In this document: one piece after another, positions 38,638-47,845 of the stretch
Numbering within the stretch: position 1 is the stretch's first letter
Layout of the letters: each line of letters starts with the position of its first letter
DNA from: Geoalkalibacter ferrihydriticus DSM 17813
Lineage (GTDB): Bacteria > Desulfobacterota > Desulfuromonadia > Desulfuromonadales > Geoalkalibacteraceae
Assembly (NCBI RefSeq): GCF_000820505.1
Contig: NZ_JWJD01000001.1
Span: 521,923-585,922 of the forward strand
Reading direction: 5' to 3'
DNA: 64,000 bases
The notes under the pieces: model-generated
What the model saw: only the letters and a program-made list of their open reading frames with translations
What the model was told of the DNA's origin: nothing
Database searches by the model: none
Translations under genes and position numbers: made by a program

Positions 38638-39108
38638 AGGGCGACTCCTCCCAACGTTGTTTTATTACGACTCCCTAATGGGCCCGGATGCCGTTTACGG
38701 CTCAGGCCAAGGCAAGGTAGGACAAAAGCCATTTCTTGTCAAGGAAAAAATACAGTATACTGTATGCACTTTAAGCCAGCTAAATCACCTGTTAAAACAG
38801 TTGTTTATCCATACACCGAGAGGCTTTCGAGACAACCCTTCACGGACCAGATCCGGGGCTCGAGACACTCTTGTGGGTCGCCTAAGAGAGCGGGCTTAAA
38901 GGAGATTTTGTGCTTTGCGCGACTGTGCGCCATACGGGATCCTCTTTGTGCAGTCGCACACTTGAATGGCGCCACCCCTTTTGCCCGCCCCCGACACAGA
39001 CATAAGGTAAACACTCTTGATCTTTCCCTTGCGCCTCCGGCACAATCAGGACCAATCAATTAAACCGTCGGCCTGCTACGGCAGCCGCTCTCAAGAATCG
39101 GGATACCC
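38638..39108. other. Divergent intergenic region between nuoA and moeA
   Basis: About 470 bases. It holds the nuo promoter and palindrome (38714-38765), an inverted pair GCGACTGTGC/GTGCAGTCGC (38919-38928 and 38948-38957), and the dyad TGTGCAGTCGCACA (38947-38960). Small open frames here have no ribosome site or recognisable product. Confidence 0.55.
38714..38765 (-). promoter_or_regulatory. nuo operon promoter with adjacent 16-bp palindrome
   Basis: On the minus strand TTGACA (38742-38737), a 17-base spacer and TACCTT (38719-38714) form a sigma-70-like promoter about 77 bases before nuoA. Directly upstream of the -35 lies the perfect palindrome ATACAGTATACTGTAT (38750-38765), placed as an activator or repressor site would be. 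The regulator is unknown. Confidence 0.55.
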
Positions 39109-40329
39109 ATGCTCCGTTTTGAAGAAGCCCGCCGTCTCATTCTCACCCACACCAGCCCCCTGGACACTGAGCGCATCTCTCTGTTTACCGCTGGAGGACG
39201 AGTTCTCGCCGAAGAGATCCGCGCGCCCTGGGATCTACCACCTTGGGACAACTCGGCCATGGATGGCTATGCGGTTCGTCTGGCGGACTGCGCCCCGGGA
39301 CGGCGCTTGCCGGTGAGAGGCTATCTGCCCGCCGGTGCCGTTCCCGGAGCGGCCCTCGCCCCGGGTGCCGCGGCAAAAATCATGACCGGTGCGCCCCTTC
39401 CCGCCGAGGCCGACACCATCGTCCCTTTTGAACAGGCCGATGAACAAGACGGCCAGGTAAGCTTTAGCTCCACCCCCCAGGCAGGTGCGCACATTCGCCG
39501 GCGCGCCGAGGATCTCCGCAGCGGCGACCTGGTAATTCCCGCCGGAACACCCTTGCGTCCCGCTGAAATCGGCATGCTCGCAACATTCGGCAAAATTCTC
39601 ATTCCGGTTTTTCGCCGGGCACGCATCGCGGTGCTGTCCACCGGCGACGAACTGGTTGAGCCCGGAGATCAGCTCGGCGAGGGACGCATCATCAACAGCA
39701 ATGCCCTGGCCATCGCCGCCGCCCTGAGTGAACTGGGCGCCGAACCCGTGCTCCTCGGCATTGCGCGCGACAATCGCGAAAGCCACCTGCAGCTGCTCGG
39801 CGAGGGCCTGAAGGCCGACGCCCTCATCACCTCGGCCGGAATCTCCACCGGCGATCGCGACCTGGTTCGCGAGGTGCTCCTTGAACTGGGCGCGACCGAA
39901 ATATTCTATAAAATCAACATCAAGCCCGGGCGCCCCACGGCATTTCTGCGCTTTGGAGCCAAACCCGTATTTTGCCTGCCAGGCAATCCCGTGGCGACCT
40001 TGATCACCTTCGAGGAACTGGTTAAACCGGCGGTGCTCAGGATGATGGGACATCACCGGGCCATACAGCCCTTTATCAAAGGCACGCTGCGCGAAGATGT
40101 CCGCAAGAAACCAGGTCGCGGCCAGTTCTTGCGGGTCGCCCTGGAGATTCGCGACGGGCGTATCCTGGTCAGCACCAGCGGCGACCAGAATACCGGAATC
40201 CTGCGCACCCTGGTGCGCGCCGGCGGCCTGGTCTACCTGGCGCCCGAGGCCACGCATCTGCCGGCCGGCAGCGAAGTCGACGTGCATCTTCTCGGAACCC
40301 CGCGGGAGGCCCTCGACGAGCAGGCTTGA
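39109..40329 (+). CDS. moeA: Molybdopterin molybdenumtransferase MoeA
   Basis: 406 residues. Inserts molybdate into adenylylated molybdopterin in the cytoplasm. Family features: PPWDNSAMDGYAVR (about residues 44-57), AKIMTGAPLPAEADTIVPFEQ (about 90), the MoCF domain IAVLSTGDELVEPGDQLGEGRIINSNA and ITSAGISTGDRDLVREVL, then CLPGNPVATLITFEELVKP. It stands alone on the plus strand between the divergent nuo operon and the convergent rnf operon. It would serve molybdo- or tungsto-enzymes encoded elsewhere. Confidence 0.95.
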   Translation: MLRFEEARRLILTHTSPLDTERISLFTAGGRVLAEEIRAPWDLPPWDNSAMDGYAVRLADCAPGRRLPVRGYLPAGAVPGAALAPGAAAKIMTGAPLPAEADTIVPFEQADEQDGQVSFSSTPQAGAHIRRRAEDLRSGDLVIPAGTPLRPAEIGMLATFGKILIPVFRRARIAVLSTGDELVEPGDQLGEGRIINSNALAIAAALSELGAEPVLLGIARDNRESHLQLLGEGLKADALITSAGISTGDRDLVREVLLELGATEIFYKINIKPGRPTAFLRFGAKPVFCLPGNPVATLITFEELVKPAVLRMMGHHRAIQPFIKGTLREDVRKKPGRGQFLRVALEIRDGRILVSTSGDQNTGILRTLVRAGGLVYLAPEATHLPAGSEVDVHLLGTPREALDEQA

Positions 40330-40351
40330 GCGAGCCGGACAACCCGGCCTT

Positions 40352-40948
40352 TCAAGCTCGCGAGCGAGCAGATTCTATGCGGTTCATGCCCGCCAGTAAA
40401 AAACCCAGAGTGATAAAGGCGCCCGGCGGCAGAATCATCAGGAGAAAGGGTTGATAGCCTCCACCCAGCAGGGTAACGCCGAGCAGAGTTCCGGCACCGA
40501 ACAGCTCACGCACCGCGCCGAGAATAAACAGAGCCAGGGTAAAGCCCAAACCCATGCCGACACCATCGATCACCGCCGCACGCAGGGGATTTTTCGAGGC
40601 AAAGGCTTCGGCGCGCCCGAGAATCAGGCAGTTGGCCACGATCAGGGGGATGAAAATCCCCAAAGCCTTGTGCAGATCGTACATATAGGCTTCCATGGCC
40701 AGCTGCACCAAGGTAACGAAGGACGCTATCACGACAATGAAGGCCGGAATGCGCACCTTGCCGGGAATCACCTTGCGCAACAACGACACCACGATGTTGG
40801 AGCACAACAGCACAAATGTGGTCGCAAGCCCCATTCCCAGACCGTTTTCCGCACTGGTGGTAACGGCAAGCACCGGACACAGGCCGAGCAGCAGCTTGAA
40901 AACGGGATTTTCACGCCACAGCCCGCGGGTAAAAACGGCCTTCAACAT
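40352..40948 (-). CDS. rnfE: Rnf complex subunit RnfE
   Basis: 198 residues, six membrane helices. Inner-membrane subunit of the Rnf ferredoxin:NAD+ oxidoreductase; [43 protein letters not shown] and [33 protein letters not shown] are characteristic of the RnfA/RnfE/NqrD/NqrE group. The [15 protein letters not shown] start marks RnfE rather than RnfA. Its start overlaps the rnfG stop by one base. Last gene of rnfABCDGE. Confidence 0.95.
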   Translation of the reverse strand: MLKAVFTRGLWRENPVFKLLLGLCPVLAVTTSAENGLGMGLATTFVLLCSNIVVSLLRKVIPGKVRIPAFIVVIASFVTLVQLAMEAYMYDLHKALGIFIPLIVANCLILGRAEAFASKNPLRAAVIDGVGMGLGFTLALFILGAVRELFGAGTLLGVTLLGGGYQPFLLMILPPGAFITLGFLLAGMNRIESARSRA

Positions 40949-41556
40949 CAGGATCCCCCTTGTGGCGCTGAGGCAAGGATTTTTTCCCGCTCGGCACGAA
41001 AAAACTCCAGCCCATCGAGCACCGCGCCCACCACGGCCCGCGCCGAAATAGTCGCTCCAGTCAACTGATCAAAGTCGCCGCCATCTTTTTTCACCGACCA
41101 GCGTACGTTGTCCCGCGTCTTGCCGACGAACTGTTTCCTGAACCAGTCATCTTCGATCTTGTCCCCCAGTCCCGGGGTCTCGGCATGATGCAGGATGGCG
41201 ATGCCGGACACCTTGGCCTCGGGCGCGACCCCTACCATAATGTGGATGTTGCCGCTATACCCATCCGGCGCAACCACCACGAAAGCCACCCCGCTGATTT
41301 CACCCTCCAGGCGCCCCCGGTAGAAGGTTCGCTCCAGAGGGGCGCCCCTGCGGTCACGGCCGACCTCCAGGGTGACGACGTCCTGGTCGGGTTGGTTGTC
41401 AAACGTCGGCAAAACCTCGCGCAGCGCCCGCAGGGTCTCCTGCCGGCGCTGTTCGGCGATGGGCTCGCGGGTCACCTGCTCCGCCAGAGAGAGGACCAAC
41501 CCGGCACCGCTGGTGATCAGAGTGAGAACCAATGCAAGACGAAAAATATCTTTCAT
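40948..41556 (-). CDS. rnfG: Rnf complex subunit RnfG
   Basis: 202 residues. Flavoprotein subunit with one N-terminal membrane helix and a periplasmic FMN-binding domain; FMN is attached to the Thr in [11 protein letters not shown] (about residue 170). [31 protein letters not shown] is the typical core. Follows rnfD by 12 bases. Confidence 0.95.
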   Translation of the reverse strand: MKDIFRLALVLTLITSGAGLVLSLAEQVTREPIAEQRRQETLRALREVLPTFDNQPDQDVVTLEVGRDRRGAPLERTFYRGRLEGEISGVAFVVVAPDGYSGNIHIMVGVAPEAKVSGIAILHHAETPGLGDKIEDDWFRKQFVGKTRDNVRWSVKKDGGDFDQLTGATISARAVVGAVLDGLEFFRAEREKILASAPQGGS

Positions 41557-41568
41557 GGAATGCTGCCT

Positions 41569-42564
41569 CTATGCCTGAGCCTTGGCCGCACCATGGCCGA
41601 AGACGCGCGGCCGCGTATAGCGGTCGATAAGCGGGGTGGCTGCATTCATGAGCAGAATGGCGAAGGAAACCCCCTCGGGATAGCCGCCGAACAGCCGGAT
41701 CAATACCGTGAGCAGGCCGCAACCCACCCCGAAAAGCGCCATTCCCCAAGGCGTAACGGGGGAAGTCACCATATCGGTGGCCATGAAAAACACCCCAAGG
41801 ATGAGGCCTCCGGTTAATAAGTGGAACAGGGGACTGGGGTAGCGCGACGGATCGATCAGCCAGAAAATCCCCGAGAGCAGTACGACGCTGCCGATAAAAC
41901 TCAAGGGAATGTGCCAGGTGATAATCCGCTTCCAGAACAAAAAAGCGGCGCCCAACAGCAATGCCAGTGCGGAAACCTCGCCGAGACATCCGCCCATATT
42001 GCCGAGAACGTAATTAAGGGTGTTTTGCTGCAAGGCTGCGGGGAGTTCGCCGGTGAGCATCACCGCGCTTTGCATTTCGCCCAGGGGAGTGGCCGTAGTC
42101 ACCACATCCAGCCCTGAGCCCCAGGGTGTCGGCGCACTCCAGGTGGTCATCTGCACGGGAAAGGAAATCAGCAAAACCACCCGCGCCACCAGGGCCGGGT
42201 TGAAAGGATTATGCCCAAGCCCGCCAAAAACCTGTTTGCCGATGACGATGGCGATGACCGCCCCGATGAGCACCAGCCACCAGGGACTGGAGGGCGGCAG
42301 ATTGAGAGCCAGCAGGATGCCGGTCAGAGCAGCGCTGCCGTCGCGCCAGGTGAAGGGCCGCCCCATGAGTTTTTGGCAACACACCTCCGTCAGGACGCAG
42401 GTCAGTGTACATAGAGCCAGAACTCGCAGCGCCGGCAGACCGAAAAGGTAGACGGCCACGGCGCACGCCGGCAGCAAGGCATAGATGACCGCGCGCATGA
42501 TCTGCTCGGTGTCCTGCTTCGCGCGAAGGTGGGGCGATGAGGAGATATAGAGTTTCTGGTCCAC
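41569..42564 (-). CDS. rnfD: Rnf complex subunit RnfD
   Basis: 331 residues from GTG 42564, one base after the rnfC stop; no upstream codon encodes family sequence. Membrane subunit (about nine to ten helices) with covalent FMN, probably on the second Thr of VTTATPLGEM (about residue 165). ISSSPHLRAKQDTEQIMRAVIYALLPA and GKQVFGGLGHNPFNPALVARVVLLISFP are diagnostic. The initiating valine codon and direct coupling to rnfC explain the weak ribosome site. Confidence 0.93.
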   Translation of the reverse strand: MDQKLYISSSPHLRAKQDTEQIMRAVIYALLPACAVAVYLFGLPALRVLALCTLTCVLTEVCCQKLMGRPFTWRDGSAALTGILLALNLPPSSPWWLVLIGAVIAIVIGKQVFGGLGHNPFNPALVARVVLLISFPVQMTTWSAPTPWGSGLDVVTTATPLGEMQSAVMLTGELPAALQQNTLNYVLGNMGGCLGEVSALALLLGAAFLFWKRIITWHIPLSFIGSVVLLSGIFWLIDPSRYPSPLFHLLTGGLILGVFFMATDMVTSPVTPWGMALFGVGCGLLTVLIRLFGGYPEGVSFAILLMNAATPLIDRYTRPRVFGHGAAKAQA

Positions 42565-42565
42565 G

Positions 42566-43888
42566 TCAGTGTTTCTTTCTCTTGGCCGAGATCGACGCCT
42601 TGGCATGACGGATGGACTGCACCAGCGGAATGGCAGACGGGCAGATGTAGGCGCAACTGCCGCATTCGATACAGTCCATGGCGTTAAACGCCCGTGCCTC
42701 AGACATCCTGTCGAGACGGGCATAGGCGGCAATTGTGGTAGGGGCAAGACGCGCTGGACAAACCTGCAGGCAGCGCCCGCAGCGGATACAGGGCCCCTCG
42801 GGCCGCACGGCAAGATCTTCTTCGCGCAACACCAGAACGCCGGAGGTCCCGCACACTGCGGGCACATCGAGTCCAAGCTGCGCCGTTCCCATCATCGGCC
42901 CGCCGACGATGATCTTGGCGGGCACCCCCTTGAGGCCGCCGCAACAGGCGATTAAGTGCGAAAGGGGCGTGCCGATACGGACCCGCAGGTTTTTCGCCTC
43001 GGCCACCCCGGGTCCGGTTACGGTAAGAACACGCTCGATCAAAGGTCGGCCACTGCTCAGAGCTGCGGCCGCCGCCTCCGCGGTACCGACATTCTGTACC
43101 AGCGCTCCGACATCCATGGGCAAACCGCCACTGGGCACCTCGCGCCCGGTCATGGCATAAATCAGCTGTTTTTCCGCGCCTTGAGGATATTTGGTCGCAA
43201 GCGCCACCACCTCAATGCCGGTCTCGCGGCATGCCTGACGCATGGCGAGAACGGCATCGGGCTTGTTATTTTCGATGCCTACGCATACCCGCCGCGCACC
43301 AAGCGCCCGACGAAAAATATTGATGCCGAGCACAATCCCCGCAGCAGCCTCGACCATCAGGCGATGATCACCCGTCAGATAGGGCTCGCATTCAGCGCCG
43401 TTTATGATCAGGGTATCAATGGATTTCTCGGGCGGCGGCGAGAGCTTGACATGCGTAGGAAAGGTCGCTCCACCCAAGCCGACAATACCCGCCCCACGGA
43501 TACGCTCGCGCAACTGTTCTGGGCTTAGGCTACGATAATCCGCGCCGCTTAAAGCGCCGTGTCGTTCATCAATGCCGTCGGGGCGAATAACCACTGCCTC
43601 AAGAGTTTTGCCGGACGGGTGAGGCCGCGGCTCCACGGCCACCACCTCGCCCGAAGTCGAAGCATGCACCGGAACCGATACCATACCGCGCGCGCGCCCA
43701 ATGGCTTGGCCCTTGAGAACCCGCTCACCGACGGCTACGCAGACTTCAGCCGGCACCCCGATGTGCTGGGACAGGTGAATGCTCAGCTCTTCAGGCAGGG
43801 GACAGTCCTCGATAGCCTTGTGTGCCGAACCCGCCTTGCAGTCGGGGGGGTGAAGGCCACCGCGAAACGTTTTATACTGCTTGATCAT
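42566..43888 (-). CDS. rnfC: Rnf complex subunit RnfC
   Basis: 440 residues from ATG 43888 (MIKQYKTFRGGLHPPDCKAGS), the family start. Peripheral NADH/flavin-binding subunit: GIVGLGGATFPTHVKLSPP and TLIINGAECEPYLTGDHRLM, an SLBB segment, then two ferredoxin clusters CIRCGRCLQVCPARLAP and CIECGSCAYICPSAIPL near the C-terminus. Between rnfB and rnfD. Confidence 0.95.
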   Translation of the reverse strand: MIKQYKTFRGGLHPPDCKAGSAHKAIEDCPLPEELSIHLSQHIGVPAEVCVAVGERVLKGQAIGRARGMVSVPVHASTSGEVVAVEPRPHPSGKTLEAVVIRPDGIDERHGALSGADYRSLSPEQLRERIRGAGIVGLGGATFPTHVKLSPPPEKSIDTLIINGAECEPYLTGDHRLMVEAAAGIVLGINIFRRALGARRVCVGIENNKPDAVLAMRQACRETGIEVVALATKYPQGAEKQLIYAMTGREVPSGGLPMDVGALVQNVGTAEAAAAALSSGRPLIERVLTVTGPGVAEAKNLRVRIGTPLSHLIACCGGLKGVPAKIIVGGPMMGTAQLGLDVPAVCGTSGVLVLREEDLAVRPEGPCIRCGRCLQVCPARLAPTTIAAYARLDRMSEARAFNAMDCIECGSCAYICPSAIPLVQSIRHAKASISAKRKKH

Positions 43889-43913
43889 GATGGGCGGTCC
43901 CTGAAAAACGGCC

Positions 43914-44762
43914 TCAGGCCGCGATATCCGGTTTGGAAGATGATGCAGGCCCCAGGAAGGAGCTTCCCGCGGGATAGCCCTTGGCAAAGTCGCGAATACA
44001 TTTGGTCGGACACTTCTCGACCCCCGGCGCCGCGTCCCCGTGATGCTCATACACCACCCGCGCGAGAAAATCCTCGACGATGTAGGCCTGGGGCGCGGCC
44101 TTGTGGCAGATATGGCAGGCGATACAGCCGATCGAACAATATTTGCGCACCACCGCGCCCTTGTCGTGGCTGTTGCACAGCACATGCACCTCGGCGGCTG
44201 CGGGTGTCATGCGGATCAATTCGCGCGGGCAGACCGCGACGCACTTGGTACAGCCCGTGCAGAATTCGCGGCTGATCACCGCAAGCCCCTGGGGAGTGAT
44301 TTCGATGGCGCCGAAGGGGCAAACCCGCAAACAGCTTCCCAGACCCAGACATCCACCGGGACAGTGTTTGGGGCCGCCGATTAGCTTCTGTGCCGCGTTG
44401 CAATCGTCGATCCCCAGATAGCGATACTTATCCGCGGCGTGCTGACGATCGCCCTGGCACAGGACCACCGCAACCTGCGGGTCAGAACTGACCGCCGCCA
44501 CACCAAGGATGCGCGCAACCTGTTCCACCGTTTCCTTGCCACCCGGCGTGCAGTCACCGGGATCAGCCCGGCCTTCGGCCAGCGCCTGGGCAAACCCGCT
44601 ACAGCCGGGGTAGCCGCAAGCGCCGCAATTGGCTCCGGGCAACGCCTCAAGCAGAGCCAGTTCGCGCGGATCGACTTCAACGGCGAATTTTTTCGCGGCC
44701 AGGCCCAGAATAATCGCGGCCGTCAAGCCGATGCCACCAAGACTCAGTATCGCTTCAAGCAT
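43914..44762 (-). CDS. rnfB: Rnf complex subunit RnfB
   Basis: 282 residues from ATG 44762 (AGGA upstream). Ferredoxin-accepting subunit: one N-terminal membrane helix, the CGACGYPGC ... C [4Fe-4S] domain (about residues 45-70), then ferredoxin-type cysteine clusters (CPGGCLGLGSCLRVCPFGAI, CTGCTKCVAVCPREL, CIACHICHKAAPQ). It has a Ser/Pro/Ala-rich tail. Between rnfA and rnfC. Confidence 0.95.
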   Translation of the reverse strand: MLEAILSLGGIGLTAAIILGLAAKKFAVEVDPRELALLEALPGANCGACGYPGCSGFAQALAEGRADPGDCTPGGKETVEQVARILGVAAVSSDPQVAVVLCQGDRQHAADKYRYLGIDDCNAAQKLIGGPKHCPGGCLGLGSCLRVCPFGAIEITPQGLAVISREFCTGCTKCVAVCPRELIRMTPAAAEVHVLCNSHDKGAVVRKYCSIGCIACHICHKAAPQAYIVEDFLARVVYEHHGDAAPGVEKCPTKCIRDFAKGYPAGSSFLGPASSSKPDIAA

Positions 44763-44799
44763 AACCAGGATTCCTGTCGACCAGAGCACGCACCGGGCA

Positions 44800-45381
44800 T
44801 CATCCCTTCACCAATCCGGCAAAGCCCATAAAGGCCAGGGAAAGCAGGCCGGCCGTGACAAAACCGATGGCCGCCCCGCGAAAGGCAGCGGGCACCGGCG
44901 CAAGCTCGATACGCTCGCGCAAACCGGCAAAGAGCACCAGCGCCAAGGTAAAACCGATGGCAGCCCCGAGAGCAAACACCACGGCCTCAAGAAATGTGTA
45001 CTCGTTCTGGATACTGAGAACCGCCAACCCGATCACTGCACAGTTGGTGGTGATCAGCGGCAAGAAAATGCCGAGGGACTGATAAAGTGCCGGGCTGGTT
45101 TTCTGCATCACCGTTTCCACCAACTGCACCAGCGAGGCAATAACGAGAATAAAGGCGATGGTTTGCAGATATTCAATGTTCAAAGGGGTCAGGATAAAAT
45201 ATTGGATCAGCCAGGTCGCGACAGCCGCGACGGTCATGACAAAGGTTACCGCCATGCCCATTCCCAAGGCCGTTTCAACCTTTTTCGACACCCCCATAAA
45301 GGGGCAGATGCCGAGGAACCGGGCGAGCACGAAGTTGTTGACGAAGACGGCACTGATGAGAATGAGGGCAAGTTCGGTCAC
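44800..45381 (-). CDS. rnfA: Rnf complex subunit RnfA
   Basis: 193 residues from GTG 45381, with GGCGGAGA upstream; six membrane helices. [35 protein letters not shown] is diagnostic of RnfA, and [23 protein letters not shown] holds the second conserved Cys that binds the intramembrane Fe-S centre shared with RnfE. First gene of the Rnf operon, order rnfABCDGE. Confidence 0.96.
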   Translation of the reverse strand: MTELALILISAVFVNNFVLARFLGICPFMGVSKKVETALGMGMAVTFVMTVAAVATWLIQYFILTPLNIEYLQTIAFILVIASLVQLVETVMQKTSPALYQSLGIFLPLITTNCAVIGLAVLSIQNEYTFLEAVVFALGAAIGFTLALVLFAGLRERIELAPVPAAFRGAAIGFVTAGLLSLAFMGFAGLVKG

Positions 45382-45400
45382 GAAAGTCTCCGCCGATAAT

Positions 45401-45661
45401 TTATTCCAGAAAGCGCGCAGCGACCTGAGGGCTCAATTTAATGGAGGGCTTGGTCTCTGTCAAACACTTAACGGTGGAGGGAGACACTCCCTTCAGCCGA
45501 CAAGCCTGATTCCAGGCACTTATCGCACCCTTCAACCGCCCCTCGAGCGACTCCTGGACAGATTTGCGCCGCAAACCAAAGGTAGACCGCGCCTGCTTTT
45601 TCTTCAGGGCATTCAGAGCCCGCGGCAGCGCTTGACATCCCCTCTCGCCCATGCTAAGCAA
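45401..45661 (-). CDS. Possible small hypothetical protein upstream of rnfA
   Basis: An open frame of 86 codons (TTG start; ATG at 45652 would give 83) ends 20 bases before rnfA on the same strand. The product is basic, with no recognised domain, signal peptide or clear ribosome site, and its 5' part overlaps the hemL promoter candidate. It may be a leader peptide of the rnf operon or simply non-coding. I do not recognise it. Confidence 0.25.
   Translation of the reverse strand: MLSMGERGCQALPRALNALKKKQARSTFGLRRKSVQESLEGRLKGAISAWNQACRLKGVSPSTVKCLTETKPSIKLSPQVAARFLE
45632..45660 (+). promoter_or_regulatory. Candidate sigma-70 promoter for hemL
   Basis: TTGACA at 45632-45637, a 17-base spacer, and TAAGCA at 45655-45660; the -10 is weak. 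It is about 100 bases before hemL. Downstream, GGAGGAGCGCCTCC could form a hairpin in the leader. Confidence 0.4.
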
Positions 45662-45758
45662 GCCCTCATCCTCGAGTGACCGGGCTCCCGTGCGAACCGG
45701 CGGGGCTCATCAATTTTCAACGGAGGAGCGCCTCCGCATCGACAAAAGGATTCTCATC

Positions 45759-47042
45759 ATGGAACACAAGGAATCGGCAAAGCTTTTTGCCCAGGCCAAG
45801 CAATTCATTCCGGGCGGGGTGAACAGTCCGGTGCGGGCCTTTAAATCGGTGGGCTGCGATCCGGTGTTCATCAGCCGCGCCCAGGGCGCCCATGTGGTCG
45901 ACGCCGACGGCAACGATTATATCGATTATGTGGGCTCCTGGGGACCGATGATCCTTGGCCATGCCCATCCCAAGGTCATCGAAGCCATTACCAGGACCGC
46001 CGCATCGGGTTGCTCCTTCGGCGCGCCCACCGCCCTGGAAACCCAGCTGGCGCAAATGGTGTGCGAAGCCTATCCCAATATGGAAAAAGTCCGCATGGTC
46101 TCCTCTGGCACCGAGGCGACCATGAGCGCCATCCGTCTGGCGCGCGGCTATACCGGGCGCGACAAGATCCTCAAATTCGACGGCTGCTACCATGGGCATG
46201 CCGACAGCCTGCTGGTCAAAGCCGGCAGCGGCGCCGCCACCTACGGCGTGCCCACCTCGCCCGGCGTGCCCGCCGATTTCGCCAAACACACCCTCACTGC
46301 GACCTACAACGATCTGGGCGAAGTCAAAGCACTGATCGCCGCCAACTCCGGCGACATCGCCTGTATCATCCTTGAACCGGTCGCCGGCAACATGGGTTGC
46401 GTCCTTCCGCAAAAGGGCTTTCTCGAAGGCTTGCGCGCACTGTGCACCGCCGAGGGTATCGTGCTGATCATCGATGAGGTTATGACCGGCTTCCGCCTGG
46501 CCTACGGCGGCGCCCAAGAGCGCTTTCAGGTCTGGGGCGATCTGGTGTGTCTGGGCAAAATCATCGGCGGCGGCATGCCGGTGGGCGCCTTCGGCGGCAA
46601 AGCCGAAATAATGGACAGGCTCTCGCCCCAGGGCGGAGTTTACCAAGCCGGAACCCTCTCCGGCAATCCTTTGGCCATGAGCGCCGGGATCGCCACCCTG
46701 AGCCTGCTTAAAGAAGAAGGCTTCTACCAACAGATCGAAGAAAAAAGTGCCTACCTTGAGCAAGGATTGCGCCAAGCAGCCGGCCGGACCTCACTGCAAA
46801 CCTGCTTCCAGCGGGTCGGCGGCATGTTCTGCACTTATTTTCAAAATGGGCCGGTCGACAACTTTGCCCAGGCCGCGCAGAGCGACACCGACGCCTTCGG
46901 CCGCTTCTTCCGCAAGCTTCTCGATCAGGGGGTCTACATCGCCCCTTCGCAGTTTGAGGCCGGGTTCATGAGCATGGCCCACAACCGGGACGATCTCGAC
47001 CGCACCATCGAGGCCGCCGAGCGTGCGTTTGCAGCGCTCTGA
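45759..47042 (+). CDS. hemL: Glutamate-1-semialdehyde 2,1-aminomutase
   Basis: 427 residues from ATG 45759 (AAAAGGA upstream). PLP enzyme making 5-aminolevulinate, the heme and corrin precursor, from glutamate semialdehyde. [15 protein letters not shown] opens the family sequence, with [52 protein letters not shown] and the PLP-lysine motif [16 protein letters not shown]. The gene directly precedes the atp and cytochrome genes, which is consistent with high heme demand. Confidence 0.97.
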   Translation: MEHKESAKLFAQAKQFIPGGVNSPVRAFKSVGCDPVFISRAQGAHVVDADGNDYIDYVGSWGPMILGHAHPKVIEAITRTAASGCSFGAPTALETQLAQMVCEAYPNMEKVRMVSSGTEATMSAIRLARGYTGRDKILKFDGCYHGHADSLLVKAGSGAATYGVPTSPGVPADFAKHTLTATYNDLGEVKALIAANSGDIACIILEPVAGNMGCVLPQKGFLEGLRALCTAEGIVLIIDEVMTGFRLAYGGAQERFQVWGDLVCLGKIIGGGMPVGAFGGKAEIMDRLSPQGGVYQAGTLSGNPLAMSAGIATLSLLKEEGFYQQIEEKSAYLEQGLRQAAGRTSLQTCFQRVGGMFCTYFQNGPVDNFAQAAQSDTDAFGRFFRKLLDQGVYIAPSQFEAGFMSMAHNRDDLDRTIEAAERAFAAL

Positions 47043-47061
47043 GCCGAAGAGATTCCAACTT

Positions 47062-47113
47062 GCGCACCCCTCCGCGGCAGGTGCCACACGGCCCTGCCGC
47101 GGAGGGGTGTGCG
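47062..47113 (+). terminator. Long GC hairpin after hemL, no T-run
   Basis: CCCCTCCGCGGCAGG ... CCTGCCGCGGAGGGG forms a 15- to 17-bp near-perfect stem around an 11-base loop, directly after hemL. No run of T follows, so it may stabilise the 3' end or need Rho rather than act alone. Confidence 0.55.
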
Positions 47114-47125
47114 CCGAAAAAGCCG

Positions 47126-47154
47126 TTGACATCCCCCAAACCCTGTGATAATTA
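47126..47154 (+). promoter_or_regulatory. Sigma-70 promoter of the atpZ-I-B-E operon
   Basis: Perfect -35 TTGACA (47126-47131), a 17-base spacer, and -10 TAATTA (47149-47154), about 40 bases before atpZ. The strongest vegetative promoter recognised in the window. Confidence 0.65.
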
Positions 47155-47197
47155 GGACGGGTTTTTCCGTATCCCTTGCATGCTGTATACAAAAGCC

Positions 47198-47446
47198 ATG
47201 GCCTCAAAAGACCGCCAACTGATTAAATCGCTGGGCTTTTTGTCCGGCATCGGGATATCCATGGTGGTTGCGACCCTGATGGGTCTGGCCATCGGCTACT
47301 ACCTCGACAAGTGGCTGGGCACATCGCCCTGGTTGACCCTGCTCTTTCTGCTGTTCGGTGTCGTTGCGGGCTTTCGCAACATCTACATTCTGACCGATCG
47401 CGAACTCAAGCGGCAGCAGAAAAACGACGACGATGACCGACAGTGA
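47198..47446 (+). CDS. atpZ: AtpZ/AtpI-family protein
   Basis: 82 residues from ATG 47198 (88 if from 47180; no clear ribosome site decides). Two membrane helices: FLSGIGISMVVATLMGLAIGYYLDKWLG and LTLLFLLFGVVAGFRNIYILT, the AtpZ family pattern, with a charged C-terminal tail. AtpZ-type proteins are encoded ahead of Fo genes and have been tied to ATP-synthase assembly or ion supply. Overlaps atpI by 4 bases. Confidence 0.82.
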   Translation: MASKDRQLIKSLGFLSGIGISMVVATLMGLAIGYYLDKWLGTSPWLTLLFLLFGVVAGFRNIYILTDRELKRQQKNDDDDRQ

Positions 47447-47817
47447 GTGATTCGGATCGGGAATTTCTGTCGCGACTCGCTCAGCGCAATTGGATTATCC
47501 TGCTTGGCCTGGTCGCGTTGAGTCTTTTATGGCGCTCCGCGATGCTGACTTCCGGGATCCTTGCCGGTGGTGTCCTGGCCCTCGCCGGTTTCTGGTGGCT
47601 GCACAGAGGGCTGCAACAGATACTGGCTCAGCCATCGCCTCAAACCGCACGGGCTTTTCAGGTGCGTTACTTTTTGCGCATGGGGGCCCTCGGCATAATT
47701 CTTTACTTCCTCATCGCCCGCCTCGGCGTCCATCCGGTGGGATTGGCGCTGGGCCTTTCGGTGGTGGTTATCAACATCTTCTGTACCGCGATCGTTCGCT
47801 TCGTCCGGCACAGGTGA
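47443..47817 (+). CDS. atpI: ATP synthase subunit I
   Basis: 124 residues from GTG 47443 overlapping the atpZ stop. Four membrane helices in the AtpI (subunit I) pattern, with FQVRYFLRMGALGIILYFLIARLGVHPVGLALGLSVVVINIF. AtpI assists c-ring assembly in studied species. Lies 28 bases before atpB. Confidence 0.8.
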   Translation: MSDSDREFLSRLAQRNWIILLGLVALSLLWRSAMLTSGILAGGVLALAGFWWLHRGLQQILAQPSPQTARAFQVRYFLRMGALGIILYFLIARLGVHPVGLALGLSVVVINIFCTAIVRFVRHR

Positions 47818-47845
47818 CAAGACCTCGCGAGGAGACTTTCATCTC

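Noticed and set aside
38750-38765. LexA (SOS) box in the nuo leader
   Set aside because: LexA boxes read CTGT-N8-ACAG; here the halves are in reverse order (ACAG-N4-CTGT), so it is a different palindrome.
38657-39063. Small plus-strand frames between nuoA and moeA
   Set aside because: They overlap the nuo promoter and dyads, lack ribosome sites and have no recognisable product.
40330-40368. Terminator between convergent moeA and rnfE
   Set aside because: Only short stems (GCCGG/CCGGC, GCGAGC/GCTCGC) without a T-run; not convincing enough to list.
45401-45661. A firm coding call for the frame upstream of rnfA
   Set aside because: Kept only as a low-confidence feature: no ribosome site, no homology recognised, and overlap with a plausible hemL promoter.
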